Below are positions 12,770 to 26,119 of a stretch of 64,000 nt of DNA, piece after piece. Source of the DNA: Sciurus carolinensis (Eukaryota > Chordata > Mammalia > Rodentia > Sciuridae); NCBI RefSeq assembly GCF_902686445.1, contig NC_062232.1:73363440-73427439 (forward strand), written 5' to 3'. A program made the translations under genes and the position numbers. The notes under the pieces were generated by a model. It saw nothing but the letters and a program-made list of their open reading frames with translations. It made no database searches and was not told the DNA's origin. Positions within the stretch are counted from its first letter, which is position 1; the number at the start of each line of letters is the position of its first letter.

Positions 12770-12875
12770 TTACTCCTTTTAAAATGGTGACAATAATTTT
12801 ATCTATATACATATAGAATTATCATAAGGATCAGATGGATTAATGGTGAAACATGTAAATATATGATACTAATAT
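12770..12875 (+). mobile_element. MIR SINE fragment
   Basis: TTTCAGTTTTACTCCTTTTAAAATGG followed by ATAATTTTATCTA, ATCATAAGGATCAGATGGATTAATG and ACATGTAAATA follows the order of the MIR core and 3' part. Old and diverged. Confidence 0.55.
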
Positions 12876-15109
12876 TTTTTCATTATTTCATTCTCTCTGG
12901 TTTTTTACAATATATTTTAATGATGTAGATATTCAAATAGTTGAATTATTAGTAGATATAAAATAAAATATTGTATAAAATTAATTGCCTTTGAAAGATT
13001 ATTTTGCTTTGTTTTCTGGAGTAAACAATTCTTTGAAATATGGCATGTTTTCATGAAATGTACAAGAAGCTCACAGTTTGAGGCAGGTTTATTTTTCACT
13101 TTTGTCATTAATTAACATTTGTGTTCTTAGACAAATCTTTCCACATCTATGGTACTTAATTTACTTATCTAGCTTCCTCATTGTTTAATGATATAATTTT
13201 TAAAGTTTCATCTGAAAAACATATTAAAAGGTCTAGTATGACATGCCAGTCCTATAGCTAAATGCAACCCAATCCCATTTCCTATTTATTGAGCATTGTT
13301 TTGTCTCCTGCTGAAAGGAGGATGTCATACATTTGTGATACAATTATTACTAATTTAGTAATATATGTATGATACAAAAAAGAAAAATAAATTATTGTTT
13401 AAAAGTTTTCTGTAGAGTTAGAAAACATTTAGTATGATAGAATCCTTTATCTCTAACACAAAACTAGAATTTTGTTAAAAATCTAACAAAATGCCCATTT
13501 TAATGAATACAGATATTTAGCATGCTCAACTACGCAAGTATTGAAATTATACCTAGGAATAAAGTTATTTTTATTCTTTAAAGCAGTTTAAATTCTAAAA
13601 GAAGACATAAATCAGTGGACTTAACTCTAGATAAAAGACTAACAGTTACAAAATAATTTAATATCTATTGCATGTGTTTGCAAGAAGGGATCACAGTAAA
13701 TGTTTAGAATGAATCAGAAAACCCTTCTGGGAAGAGGGAAGTTTCTAGTGTGACTGAAAAGATAAAAAAAATTAATAATATAGGTAGAACGTGTTGGGGG
13801 TTAATAAGAAGAGCCTTCCAGTGAAAGCAGGATTCTATATATAGATAAATGCAAGTAAAGAAGTTGTACCAATAAAAATGGAATATCATGAGATTAGAAT
13901 GTGAGGGTTATGAGAGAGAAGGGAAGAAGAAATAAGCAATAGATAATCATTCAATCAAGGTACAGATATTTGAAGTAATTTAAAATTTTTAGAGTGTTCA
14001 AATGATGAAAATTGTGTTTTGAAGTTATTATATCCATTCTATTCATTAGCAAATAAAAGATTGGCAGCAGTAATTTGGGTTAGGAAACTGCCTCAATAAT
14101 ATAGACATAACTTTACTGGGACAGGAAGGTGTTCATTGGCTATGGTAATGTAGAGGTATGAGAGCGGATGTGAGAGAAATAACGTAAAAATTAGCAGACT
14201 TTAACAATGGGTTTTATGTGTGGGGAGTAGGAGAACAGTAGTAAACATTTTCAGAGAGACTGAAGATGTTCTAGAAACATCAAAAAATTAAATTCAAAGC
14301 CAGTACACGTGAAGCCTAGGAGTCTTTTGTGTCACTGAGGCAGAGAAATCACCTATAGCCATATTTTATATGATCTAAAGAGAAACTTCATTTTATCATT
14401 AACAAAGGCAATTGAAAATTTAAAAGATATTTATTGTTCTATTTTTATTAATACTGTTTTTCCATCTTTGTTTTACCAGTCTTGCCAGGTGTTTCTCATT
14501 AACAAATTCACAACTTGACCTTTAAAGTAAGAAAACAGCATGATATTTTACATGAAAACATTTCAGATTTATTTATACAAGTATGACACATAAAGCAGGT
14601 ATGAAATCAATGTCTACATGTCTTCAGTTATACAGTTGGTTAGCTTGTATTCAAAGCTCTCAAGGGACAAAAGTGTATCAGTGACAATTGCTTCCTTGAG
14701 AGTTGTATTGAGTCCAGCAAGTTTTCATATTTGTTTTGCATTATTTCACTATACCTGGAGAAATTTTAGTAACTTAACTTGAACTATTTTATCTCAACTT
14801 CATATTTATTTTCTACTTACAGAAAATTAAAGTACAAGAGATTTGTTATGTGTGGAATAGCTTCTTAATAGATAAGTTAGTTTTCACTCACCAAATAATG
14901 TAGTATAACTCCCAGAAGTGTTATGTTTCTGTCAGCCAAAAGTTTAAAGGTAGTACAACTGAAAAATACTTTGCGAGTGCTGAAATTACAAACTTTCATC
15001 CAACATCCACTAAATATTTCAGCGCTGAAAGAATTTAGAATTAATCTATATGAGTAATTTGAGTGAAATAAAGAAATGTTTTCCAGAGTCTATGTGCCTG
15101 ATTTCAACA

Positions 15110-15265
15110 GATTTCCAGCTATTGCTAGTAAATGAATGCTGAATGTGGAGTTAGAAAAACTGAGTGCAAATACCAGTTTCATACTTTCCAGCTTAATGAT
15201 TTTGCACAAATCAGTTAATCTTTTGAACTTCAATTTCTTTATGAATGAAATGTAAAAAAATAAAG
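15110..15265 (+). mobile_element. MIR SINE fragment
   Basis: GTGGAGTTAGAAAAACTGAG, then CCAGCTTAATGATTTTGCAC, AAATCAGTTAATC, TTTGAACTTCAATTTCTTTATG and AATGAAATG trace the MIR order (tRNA-like part, then core). Confidence 0.6.
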
Positions 15266-16949
15266 AAATTCTGTGTCCAACATACACAGGGCACACAAGG
15301 GAAAACAAAAGTAGTAATGTATTTAAAATGATGTACTTGGAAATTTACTAAATAAATCATAATGCATAAATATAATGTTTGACATTATGCCCACATTATA
15401 TAAAGCCAAACTTAATAATTCCACTTTAGAGACTAGTTTATTTCTACTTCTGCTTTTTTTGTATTTAGTAAAAATTATCCCATCTCCTTTTAGAAATACC
15501 ATTTCACTTGTAGTACATATGTCTTTGTTTTTATTTCTCACACTTCTAGATGATTTTGAAATTTTATAATCAGGATTCCAACAGATCTGGTATCTGTCAA
15601 AGGCCTTCTACCAGGATGCAGATTGACAACTTTTTATACCCTCACATGGCTAAAATAGGGTAGATAACTTTAGGTCTCTTATCATGACAATAATTCCATT
15701 CATAAGGACTCCATATTAGGGGTTAAGTTTTTAAGATATTAATTTGGAGTGGCACATTCGATCTATATGATTATTGCAGACATCCAATATACACATCATT
15801 AATATTTAAATCATCTTAAATTCATAACAAATAAGATATGTTGTGCTCAGTTATTACAGATTTTATAACCTATCAAAAATACAAAAATATCTTTTTATTT
15901 CTTAACGTGTTTATTTTACTGATTATTTGTTTTTGACTGGCAGCCCACATCTGCTTTCTCATAGTTGGTTCTATATATCTGTGACTGGAATTTTGAAAAT
16001 TATGTTCTCTTGACATCTGATTTCTTACTATTTTCAGCTAACAAGAGACACTAGCAGATCAAAAGGAAGAGAGAAGATTAAAAACTTTATGCTTCACTTC
16101 TGACTTTCAAATTGTGGTAGCTGGAAGTTTTTGTAATTGTAGTATCAGAAATAAGAGTGGATAGATCACACACCCTATCAACCTAAACAGAAATATCATC
16201 TTATTTCAGTGTTTACAACCCTGGTAAAGGCAATAACTCCTGAGTGGATCCAGAACCAACTGCAAGAACACATGAAGTTTCAAGGACTCTAGTCCAGGTT
16301 TGTTAGCATCTTCCCATCTTTGGTATTATTCATCATTCCCCTTGACTTTCTAGATGCTCTGCTCACTTTGCCATCTTTCTTTTACCCTTCCAGCCCTTAC
16401 AATACCTTAGAAACTAATTTCTTCTTTATTGATAATCCAAGAGTATTTTCTATTTTCCTGATTGGAACATGACTGAAATATTGATATAAAGTTGTGCTTA
16501 TTCAAAGTAATAAACTAGTCTTTTCTACATATTAATAAAATCAAAAGAATATAAATTTAAAAATAGGATACATGACCTTGAAAATGAAAAGTAATGTCAG
16601 AGACTTTAGAGATTCATGTAAAATTTTGTTGAATGAGGCAAAAAATGCAATAATATATTTTTCTTTAAATAACTCCATAATTCTCACATAAAAAATTGAC
16701 ATTTTTCTTGCTTCTTAATTTTTCCATATCTTACAAGAAAATTTTAGCCAGTGAACACTTGGCATTTCCTCCAATGTACATTATCAAGGTAAAATAAAGC
16801 ATAAATACCCTATCTGTATTCAAAATTTTTTTTCTGAAAGGAAGTCATTGTCTTTTAGAGGTAAAAATTAAAATTAACAAAAATGCATATACGAATATAC
16901 CACAGTGAATTCCACTTTTATGTATATCTATAAAGTACCAATTTAAAAA

Positions 16950-17160
16950 AAAAAACAAGAAATGAACAGAAGGATATCAGTAGAGGAGAGGAAGGGAAAC
17001 AGGGGGAGGGAGGAGGAGGATGAAAGACAAATTATTTGGAATTGAAATGAAGGAAATTATATTATATGCACATATGATTGTCTTAATAAATCCCACTATT
17101 GCATATAACTATAATTAACTAATAAAAACTTTAAACACACACACAAAACACAAAAAACAA
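16950..17160 (+). mobile_element. old L1 3' UTR fragment
   Basis: A purine-rich tract (GGAGAGGAAGGGAAACAGGGGGAGGGAGG) followed by a 3'-end type also seen near 21.5 kb (CACATATGATTGTCTTAATAAATCCC, then ACTAATAAAAACTTTAAA) marks an older L1 3' end of another subfamily than the copies with ACATGTATCCCATTTG. Confidence 0.55.
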
Positions 17161-17470
17161 AAAGTCTTAACTTGAATGTAAAGGTCTAAACCACTTTGCA
17201 ATAAATTTATTTAAATAATCTAAGGAGAGTCAAATTTATCAGAAAGAGAATATTTTATGCAGTCTAATACTTTTCTTTCAATTTTAAAATTGTTTAAATC
17301 TACTGCCACCGTTTAGAACCTATTTTCTTGTGTTTTGTATATTCACTGAAGAATACAGAAAACTTTGATATAGATAAATAGACAACTGAAGAAACCTCTC
17401 CCTGAAGAGCTACTAGATATTAGTAAAACATATTTTTCAGTGTATTTCTTGGCAAACTAAATAACTCTCA

Positions 17471-17538
17471 AACAGAGAAACAACATGTATCCCATTTGTT
17501 TACAATTAAAAAAAAAAGAATTAAAAAAAAAAAAAAAG
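17471..17538 (+). mobile_element. 68-bp L1 3'-tail insertion with target duplication
   Basis: Only the last about 38 bases of the young L1 3' end (AACAGAGAAACAACATGTAT and on) plus an A-rich tail are present. An 11-bp direct repeat AATAACTCTCA flanks it at 17460-17470 and 17539-17549. This is one of the shortest recognisable L1 insertions one could score. Confidence 0.85.
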
Positions 17539-17568
17539 AATAACTCTCACGGGCTCATCAAAACAAAA

Positions 17569-17795
17569 AGCGGGGAGTGCTAGTGCATGCCTATAATCCC
17601 AGCAACTCGGGAGGCTGAGGCAGGAATTGCGAGTTCAAAGCCAGTCTCAGCAAAGGCAAAGTGCTAAGCAACTCAGTGAGGCCCTGTCTCTGAATAAAAT
17701 ACAAAATAGATCTGGGGATGTGGGGATGTGGATCAGTGGTTGAGTGTCTCTGAGTTCAATCCTCTGTACACGTTCCCTCCGCCCAAACAAAAGGA
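17569..17795 (+). mobile_element. B1-dID SINE
   Basis: A 7SL-derived B1 unit (GCCTATAATCCCAGCAACTCGGGAGGCTGAGGCAGGAAT, shown in pieces) is followed by an ID-like tail (GGGGATGTGGATCAGTGGTTGAG, TTCAATCC). This B1 plus ID composite is characteristic of squirrel-related rodents and is the main clue to the source organism. Confidence 0.85.
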
Positions 17796-19079
17796 AACTG
17801 ACCTATATCCAGATGTTGGAGTTTTTGTTGAAAGAAACGATATCAGCATAAGTTCAAGACCAATAATTAGAGAATATACCATCTCAAGTCACACCTAGGC
17901 ATTAGGTCATAAAGCAAGACTCAAAAATTTTCAAGCCTCATCATACACACTATGTTGCCTGACTACAATGCAATTAAGATAAAATTAAATAGTTAAAATA
18001 TAAATATAAATACTATTTATTTGCAAATCATAGGACATTCTACTAAAATATTCACCAAAGAAAAATTAATAATGAAAGTTTTAAGTACTCACAGCTGAAT
18101 AATGATAAGAATACTATATATTAAACTTACCTGCCAGACCAAGATTCCTTGAAGTCTTGAATATGCTATCTCAAAAAAAAAAAAAAAAAAAAAAAGAATC
18201 ATAGATAAACTGTATGTTTAAAAAACAATAATAAAATGTTTCTGTAAATTATCCTAAGGTCATGCCACAAGTAGAAATCCATCCATTCAAAAAATGTACT
18301 CAATCTCAGAAAGAACAATAAGAATCTCTGGCATTTCAGGCATTATCCACTCTTTTTCCAACCCCTACACTGAGTTGCAGAAGCTTTTCCCTGGAGAGCT
18401 CTATTGTGGTAGGGTATGACCATAAAGACAGAATTTCCTCTCCTTTCAGTTCCTAGTCTAACATTACTGTTTCATCTTGGTGGATAGAGAGCACTGTGTA
18501 TTGTTTTTTATGTTACCCAGTTCTATATTGTTGAAGATCCATTTCAAGTAATAGTGACTGAGAGCTTAAGATTACTGGGGCTCCCTTCCTACACTCAGGA
18601 CCTATTCATAGAATAGAAGCTATTCCACAGGTGTAGCAGGAAAATAATGCTGGGTGTCAATTACTTTAACCCCAGCTCATCATAGAACTGCCATGCTGGG
18701 AGAGGCAAAGCAAAATATTGTTCCCCTACTACCAGTTTTAGTTCTATTAGAGGGAAGTACTTAATATGGGATAGAGTTTGGCATATTTCATGACTAATTT
18801 TGTTGTTAAACATAATGGAGATCATGGTTGAGAACAGTCAAGAAGATATCTCAACTCCATGACACAATTAGGAACAAGCATACATGAGAGTAATTTGAAG
18901 CTTAATAAATAAGACTAGAGAAAAAGATAGGCAAAAAGAGTAATCACATTAACACATTCAACCCTGGAGGTAGGGAAGTACCATAGGAATATAATACAAG
19001 CTGCGCCCATGGAAGAAAAGTCACATAAGAATATGGGCAGGATGTGGGGAAGAGGGGGAGGAGGAAGAGGCAGGAAAAG
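17796..19079. other. unclassified sequence, possibly old L1 remnants
   Basis: No gene. The A-rich part 17870-18170 has the flavour of a worn L1 ORF2, and a pure A run lies at 18173-18195. I cannot place 18300-18900 in a family. Confidence 0.4.
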
Positions 19080-19250
19080 GCAGGAGAGGTGGTGCACGCC
19101 TGTAACGCTGGCTACTAGTTCAAGATCCCAGCATCAGCAACTTAGCAGGAGCCTGAGGATATAACTCAGTGGTAAAGTGCCTCTGGATTCAATCCCCAGT
19201 GTCAAAAAACAAAACAAAAGCAAAACAAAACAAAACGAAAATAAAAACAA
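19080..19250 (+). mobile_element. B1-dID SINE, internally shortened
   Basis: Starts GGTGGTGCACGCCTGTAACGC, loses most of the B1 middle, then continues as the ID-like part (GAGGATATAACTCAGTGGTAAAG, TTCAATCCCCAGTGTC) and an (AAAAC)n tail. Confidence 0.8.
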
Positions 19251-19254
19251 GAAA

Positions 19255-19690
19255 AACAACAGAGAATATATCAACAACTAAAAGTTGATTCTTTGAAGTG
19301 CTTAACAATATTAACAAATTTTGTTATACTAGAAAAAAAAGAGGACGGAAATATATTTCTAATATCAGTAGTACAAAAAAGTAACATCAGTATAGAACAT
19401 GCAAATAATTGTAAAAGATTACAAGGGCATTCTCTGAAAAGTTGTATTCCAAGGAAAAAGGTTAACTAGGATATAAAAGTCTTAAAAGACAAAAACTTCT
19501 GAAACTGAATCGGTTACTTTAAAATTTCTCACAGTTAAATAACCAGTGAAATATTAGTCATAAAGAAAAATGAAATTATGGCATTTGCTGGTAAATGGAT
19601 GAAACTGGAAGCTATCATGCTAAGTGAAATAAGCCAATCCAAAAAAACCAAAGACCAAATGTTCTCTCTGATACGTGGATGCACTAATAA
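19255..19690 (+). mobile_element. ancient L1 ORF2 fragments
   Basis: Two pieces in order. At 19270 the text AAAAGTTGATTCTTTGAAG matches the ORF2 linker. At 19570-19680 TTATGGCATTTGCTGGTAAATGGATGAAAC and AAGTGAAATAAGCCAATCC match the end of ORF2. The middle is lost. Too worn for a frame. Confidence 0.6.
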
Positions 19691-20504
19691 GCAAGGTGAG
19701 CAAGATTGTAATACACAATGTCAATAAACAAAAAATTATTTTCTATGACACTTTAGCAATGAGAAATTTAAAAATGAAAGTAATAATGCAATTCCATTTG
19801 TGACAGAACATAAAAGAGTAAAATAATTAGATCATGAAGTGTATAATTGCTGAAAGATAGGCAGGACTTGTTCAATCCTTATTTTTCCACTGCTCTTCAA
19901 TATAGCATTATATGTATCATTGTGGTAATATTTATTCAGTCTTCTAGAAATGTACTTTTGGGTAGTTTCCAGTTTTTGCTGTTATAAGTCATGCTGCCAT
20001 GAATACTCTTATAAATGTCTCCCTATGCAAATGCTACGTGTAGAAGAATTTCTCATTGATAGTATTCTTTGAACACTTTTACTTCCATAATCACTAATAT
20101 GGTTAATTATAATAATTATAGACTCATAGGAAATTGAAAAGATAGTACCGAGTCCCATGTACTCATTACTCAATTTCCACCACTGACTAAACTTATGAAA
20201 TAGTTAGAAATATATTTTAAAATGTTGGGCAGAATTTGCTCAAATCATTAACTTTTAAATCCCTGCTCTTCAGTATCAAAACCAGAAAATTGCCATTGTT
20301 GTTTTATGTCTCTTTGCTACTTTGGTAACTATGTAGATTAATTTGACCTCACCACAACAAAAACACAAAAAACACAGGATGGAATTATTATACCATTACA
20401 AATGACTCCTTCATGCAATACATTTATATATACAACCATAATTTCACATCCCAGCACTAAACCCCTGACAACCAGTAATCTATTCTCTTGTTCTTTTGGC
20501 ATTT
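19691..20504. other. no recognised feature
   Basis: AT-rich sequence. I see no gene and no certain repeat. Confidence 0.5.
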
Positions 20505-20600
20505 TGTATTTTTGTATTTTTTGTGGTGCTGGGTATTGAACCCTAAGACCTCACAGATGCTCTGCAGGCAATCTACAACTGAGCTATACCCATAGCCCTA
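20505..20600 (-). mobile_element. ID-like SINE fragment
   Basis: GGTGCTGGGTATTGAACCCTAAGAC ... CAACTGAGCTATACCCATAGCCC is the complement of the ID/dID promoter boxes and head. Confidence 0.75.
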
Positions 20601-20954
20601 TAAATTTTTGCAGTTTTAAGTAAATTTATGTAACCCATGAGGTTGTTTTCCTTTTTATCATTCAGGATAAAATCCTTGAGATCCATCAAAGTTGTGTTTC
20701 AATAGTTCATTTCTTTTCATTGTTGAGTATATAGTTCCATATTACAGTTGGAAAATTTTTCTTTTAAAAATTTACTGATTGAAGGGAATTTTGTTTGTTT
20801 ACAATTCAGGGCCAATATGAATAAAACTTCTTAGAACAATAATACACAGTTTTATCTGACTAAACATAAGACATCATGTTTTTGAGAAATATGCCAAAGG
20901 GCATATTAGGTCAGTTTAAAAGTTGCTGTTCATTTAAAAATATTCATAATGGAC

Positions 20955-21225
20955 TTCTACTAGGCCATATAAAAGAATGAAATTGTGGCATTTGCCATTA
21001 AATGAACAGTACTGGAGAATATAATGTTAAGTAAAATAAGTCAAACTCAGAAACTCAAAGTAGTAGACTGAGACAGACAGTATTACCCTATATATATGTA
21101 TGATTACATGAATGGTGAGAATCTACATTGTGTACAACCATAGAAATGAAAAGTTGTACCCCATTTGTTTACAATGAATCAAAATCCAGCCTGTAAAAAT
21201 AAAAATTTAAAGAAAGTAGAATATT
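20955..21225 (+). mobile_element. L1 3' end fragment
   Basis: The last part of ORF2 (AATGAAATTGTGGCATTTGCC, TAAGTAAAATAAGTCAAACTC) runs into a 3' end with TACCCCATTTGTTTACAAT and an A-rich tail, on the plus strand. The G-rich tract is missing. Confidence 0.75.
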
Positions 21226-21660
21226 TTCTCTTATTTGCAGAAGCTGGAGAAAAATAAAGGATGGGGGAGAGACTGAAAGGTTAACAAAAAGATAAAGGGA
21301 GGATCACTTAATGTAGGAGATCAAGAGACAGAGTAAAGGGATGTGTAAGGGGAAGCAATGCAGAATTAATTCTTAAAAAATCATGTTACGTGCATATATA
21401 AATATATGACAGGGAACATTACATTTATGCATAAGTAGGAAGAACCAATTAAATACAAATTAATATATGAGTGAAAGGAAGTTTAGTAGAGTAGAGGAAG
21501 GAGAATGGAAGAGGGGAGAGAGGACGAGAGGGAAAGTGGGAAGGAAAAGAGGGGGGAATCTTGAACCGAAATAAAATTCCATGCATGTGTGTTTGTCAGG
21601 ATGGACCCAAGTACTACTTAAAACTGTAAAGTTCTAACAAAAATGTCTAAGGTTGATCTA
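21226..21660 (+). mobile_element. old L1 3' UTR fragment
   Basis: Begins with ORF2-end-like text, contains a purine-rich block (21480-21560) and an end resembling the fragment at 16950-17160. Boundaries are approximate. Confidence 0.45.
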
Positions 21661-21879
21661 AAGTTTTAGAATTAATTTGTATTCGTTGTGTCTCACAGAA
21701 ATACTTTTCCATGCAGCAATTTTAATGTCTCGTTAGATTACAAAATGCAGGCATTATCACAAATAAAATTATTTATTTTTCAAAATATTGGAATATAGAG
21801 ATAAGTTTCACATACCTCATATTTCATCAGCTTTTAGTGTAACAGTTATTTTTAGTGTAGTAACAGTGTTATGCAAGTC

Positions 21880-24800
21880 ATAATCTAATTTTTTGATGTT
21901 TTCATCACACTAAAGAAAGCTTGTATTCATAACAGATTACCACTCACTACCATGCTTTAAACAACCACTGATATAATTTCTGCATTAATCTAATTTCTCT
22001 GTCTAAAGAAAGACTTCTTCTGGACAGTCCATATAAATGAAATATAATATTTAGTGTTTTGTAACTGGTTTCTTTCAGATAGCATGTTTTCAAGCTTCAA
22101 TTGTGTTTCAAAATACATCAATATCACATTATATTTTGTGATTAAAAATATCACATTGCATGAATAAAACATATTATATTCACCCATTTATGAATTGATT
22201 AACACTTGAGTTGTTTCAAAAAAGCTAATACAGATAATGCTGCAAAAGATATTTGTATATAAATGTTTGTGCGAACACATATTTTAAATGCTTTCAAGTG
22301 TATATCAGTATATGCATAGGAGGGCAATTTCTGGGGCACAGGCTCTCTCTCTGTTTAACCATTTGAGAAAATGCTGTATATATTTTCAATGCGGATGCAT
22401 GATTTTACATTCCCACCTACAGTATATAAGGTTTCCAATGTTCACATCCTTTCTGACCCTTGTATGTATTTTTGATAACACTTGTCCTAGTAGATATGAA
22501 ATGGGATTAGTAGATATGAAATGGGATCTTGTAGATTTGATATCTATTTATTTTATAGAGAATTATGTCATTTACCTCTCCATGTACTAATTAGATATTT
22601 TTATATCTTGTTTGCAGAAAGATCCATTCAGTCTTTACCCATTTTTAAAACTGGGTTATTTGAGATTTTATTATTCAGTTGAAAGAATTTCCATGTATTT
22701 TAGATCTACATTATTTATCAGATAAATGATTAGCAAGTATTTTTCCCTGTGTTTTTTTTTTATGGATGATGTCATTAGAAGCACAAAAGGTTTCAATTTT
22801 GATAAAACCCAATTCGCCTTCTGTTTTCTTTTGTGTCCTGTGCTTTTAGTGTCATCACTCAGAATGTTTTGCTTAACCTGAGGTCATGTAGGTTAATTCC
22901 TACACATTCTTCTAAAAGAGTTATATTGTTTTAGCTCTTATATATAGGTCTGTAATCTGTTCTGTGTTTCTCTTAGGTAAGCTGTGAAGAAGGGAAAAAC
23001 TTTATTCTTTTGTGTGTGTATATACCATTTTCCCAGAATTCATTGCTGAGTTGACTATTTTCTCATTGAGTGCTTTCGGCACCCTTATGAAATATAAATT
23101 TTCAATAAATATGAGCTTTATTTCTATACTCTAAATTTTAGTGTTTTAATCTATATATCCATGATTATGCTTGTCTCAGAATTTCTTGAACATGGTAGGT
23201 TTATAGTATATTCTGGATTCCAGAAGTGCGAGCAAACTGTTATTTTTCAAAATACTTACAATTTTCTGTGGCCCTTGAATAGGCACATAATTGTTAGAAC
23301 CAACTTTTGATTTTTGATAAAGAAGACTGTTTGGATTTGGGGGGAATTATGTTGAATCTTTAGTTGAATTTGGGGATATTTTCATCTTAAAATTTAATTT
23401 TCTGATCTATTAACATGAACTTCCTTTTCATTTGGTTGGTTATTCATTAATTTCTTTCAACAATATTTTGTTATTTCAGTGTATCCATTTTGTACTACTA
23501 TTGTTCAGCTTAATTTTAAGCATTTTATTATTTTGATGCTACCATAAGTGGAAGAAATTTCCTTAATTTTGATTTCAAATTATTCATTGTCTCCTTACAG
23601 AAATCCAATTATTTTTATGTCTAATTGTGTTGTGCAACTTTGATTAATTCACTCATAAACACAATACATGATTTTAATGAAATCATTCAGACTCTCTTTA
23701 TACAGGATGATATTGTCTACAAATATACACTTTTTTCCCCTTACAATTTGAATGTCACGTATTTTGATTTTTGCCTAATTGTCCTGACTAGAACCTTCAG
23801 AAAAAATATTGAATAGAATTGCTAATATCAGTCATCTTTTCTTTGTTTTTGATCTTCAAGGAAATTGACTTAGTCTTTTACCATTAAGTATGTTAGCTGT
23901 GGTTTATCAGGTTGAAGGATTTTTGTTTTATTCTTAATGTTTTGAATGTTTTCATCATGAAGCAATGTATTTGTCAAATGTGCCTTATGAATCAATAGAA
24001 ATGATCATATGTTTTTGTCCTTTATATTATTGCTATATTATTTTTAGATTGATTATTTTCAGATGTCAAATCATCCTTGCATTCCTGAGACAAATCGTGC
24101 TTGATTATAGTGTACAATCCTTTTATATATTGTTAGTATTCATTTAAGGATTATTGCAAATATATTCATATGGAATGTTCTGTAGTTTTCATTTCTTAGG
24201 ATATCTTTATTATTCAGCCATAAAGAATAATAAAATCATGGCATTTGCAAGCAAATGGATGAAATTGGAGAATATCATGCTAAGTGAGATAAGCCAATCT
24301 CAAAAAACTAAAGGATGAATGATCTCACTGATAAGCAGATGATGATACATAATGGGGGGTGGGTGGGAGGCAAGAACGGAGGAAGGAGGGACTGTATAGA
24401 GGGAAAAGAGAGGTGGGAGGGGTGGGGGGAAGGAAAAAATAACAGAATGAATCGAACAACATTATCCTATGTAAATGTATGATTACACAAATGGTATGCC
24501 TCTACTTCATGTACAGAGAAACAAATTGTACACCATTTGTACAATTAAAACAAAAGGATATCTTTATCTTGTTTTCATATCCCAGTAACACTGGTCAGTA
24601 ATACTGTTATTATAGAAGGGGTAGGAAAGACTTCAGTCTTTTGTTTTGGTATAGGTTTTAAAGACTTGGAATTTTTAAAAAACACTTTTTGGTTGAATTT
24701 GTATATGAAGTCATCTGGGCCTGGGCTCATTTTTGTAGAAATTTTGTTTGTATAAATAATTTGGTTTCTTCCTCTGCTATATAGGTTTATGCAGATTTTT

Positions 24801-25085
24801 AGTTCCTTATTGAGTCAATTTAGGTAGTGCGTGTTTTTGTAGAAATTTAGGTATATATTTACATTAGATTTTTCATAGTATTTTATCATAATACTCTTTA
24901 TTTCTATAAAGACAGTAGTATTGTCCCCTTTGTTTTGTAACTTCAGTAATTTGAAACTTCTCTCTTTGCTTCTCAGTAGGACTATTATTTATTATTTACT
25001 TACTGTTGGTTGTTTTGTTTTAACTGTATATCATTTCCTGTGTCTTATGTTTAGAAGACTCTTTTATTTGATATAATTTTATTTT
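21880..25085 (-). mobile_element. ancient full-reach L1 remnant, minus strand
   Basis: The plus strand reads in the classic antisense order of an old mammalian L1: 3' end and ORF2 C-terminus (21.9-22.9 kb; TCACCCATTTATGAATTGATT, ACATTCCCACCTACAGTAT), middle of ORF2, reverse transcriptase (23.7-24.2 kb; complement of the FADD region near 23705, TTGCATTCCTGAGACAAATC), and upstream RT (24.7 kb; TCATCTGGGCCTGGGCTCAT). It has no usable frame. A younger L1 interrupts it at 24211-24554. Confidence 0.8.
24211..24554 (+). mobile_element. 5'-truncated young L1 with 13-bp target duplication
   Basis: It contains the last codons of ORF2, the G-rich tract and the 3' end with an A-rich tail. The direct repeat AGGATATCTTTAT lies at 24198-24210 and 24555-24567. 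It is inserted in the ancient L1 and in opposite orientation to it. Confidence 0.92.
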
Positions 25086-25104
25086 TTTAAATTTTGTCAC
25101 ATTT

Positions 25105-25284
25105 ATTTTGTTGGTATTGTGGTTTGAGCCCAGGGACACTCCACCACTGAGCTAAATTCCCTGCCTTTTTTTTATTTTGAGAAAGGATCTTGCTAATTTG
25201 CACAGGCTGACCTCAAACTTGCAAACCTCCTGCTTCAGCCTCCCAAATTGTTGGAATCATAGGCATGTGCAACTGCACCCAGCT
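25105..25284 (-). mobile_element. B1-dID SINE
   Basis: On the plus strand the ID-like part comes first (GGTTTGAGCCCAGGGACACTCC, ACTGAGCTAAATTCCC), then the B1 part in complement (CTCCTGCTTCAGCCTCCCAAA, GGCATGTGCAACTGCACCC). Confidence 0.85.
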
Positions 25285-26002
25285 CTAAGATATTTTAAAT
25301 GCCTCAGTTTGCAGGTAAATATTTTTTCTAAGCACTTTCTACCTGTATATAAGTATTATATTGTGCCTGTATTTTCATTCTTTGTGAAGTATTTCCTAAT
25401 TTCTCTTGTGCATCTTTGATCACTTATGATAATATAGATTCTTTAGAGTTTTAAATGCATAGAGCAAGAGCTCAAACCGTAAATTACACAATATTTTGAA
25501 AGTTACATGAATAATCATCTCACATTTCGTTTTCTGAGAATTTTATATTTGGAAGTATAAGATATTTTAATATACTTTTCTATTCTGATTTTCATAAAAG
25601 TACTCATCCATTACAATAAAATAACACAGTTAGAATCTATGCTCTTTTGAAATACATATAATTCTATCTCTGGGGCTTTTTCCTATCAATATTATTGATA
25701 ATACTAAAATTCTTGAAGTAACATAATCTATTGCATTATTTTTATAGATGAAGTTATTTAAGCTCAGATTAACTAGCTTTTCTAACAACATATAACTGGT
25801 GATTAATGAAGGTTCAGTAGAATAAAAAAAAATCTCAACTTTCTAGGCCAAAGGTATACTTTTTTAACTCCATCTTCACATTTCAAAAGATATTTTCAGT
25901 TATCATATTTTTCTCTAACAAAAGAATGATAAGTACATAATATCACAATTTTTTAATTTTTCAGTTGTTGGTGGACCTTTATTTAATTAATTAATTAATT
26001 TA
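25285..26002. other. no gene; weak MIR remnant near 25740-25810
   Basis: AT-rich. A minus-strand MIR-like piece is suggested by TTTATAGATGAAGTTATTTAAGC followed by ATAACTGGTGATTAATGAAGG. Nothing else is recognised. Confidence 0.45.
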
Positions 26003-26082
26003 TATGCAATGCTGAGAATTGAATCCAGTGCCTCATACATGCTAGGGAAGTACAATACCACTGAACCACAATCCCAGTCCCA
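26003..26082 (-). mobile_element. ID-like SINE fragment
   Basis: TGCTGAGAATTGAATCCAGTG, CATGCTAGGG and CCACTGAACCACAATCCC are the complement of an ID element. An (TTAA)n run lies just to the left. Confidence 0.75.
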
Positions 26083-26119
26083 CAAACTAACAATTTTAAG
26101 AATGAAATTCCAGGAATCA

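Larger units (their letters stand above)
9881..16934. other. mostly unique sequence, no gene seen
   Basis: AT-rich DNA without a coding frame longer than about 85 codons and without splice-like gene structure. It holds several old MIR pieces and a CA microsatellite, listed separately. The 11640-12250 part is a little less AT-rich and shows no recognised repeat; I see no gene in it. Confidence 0.6.
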
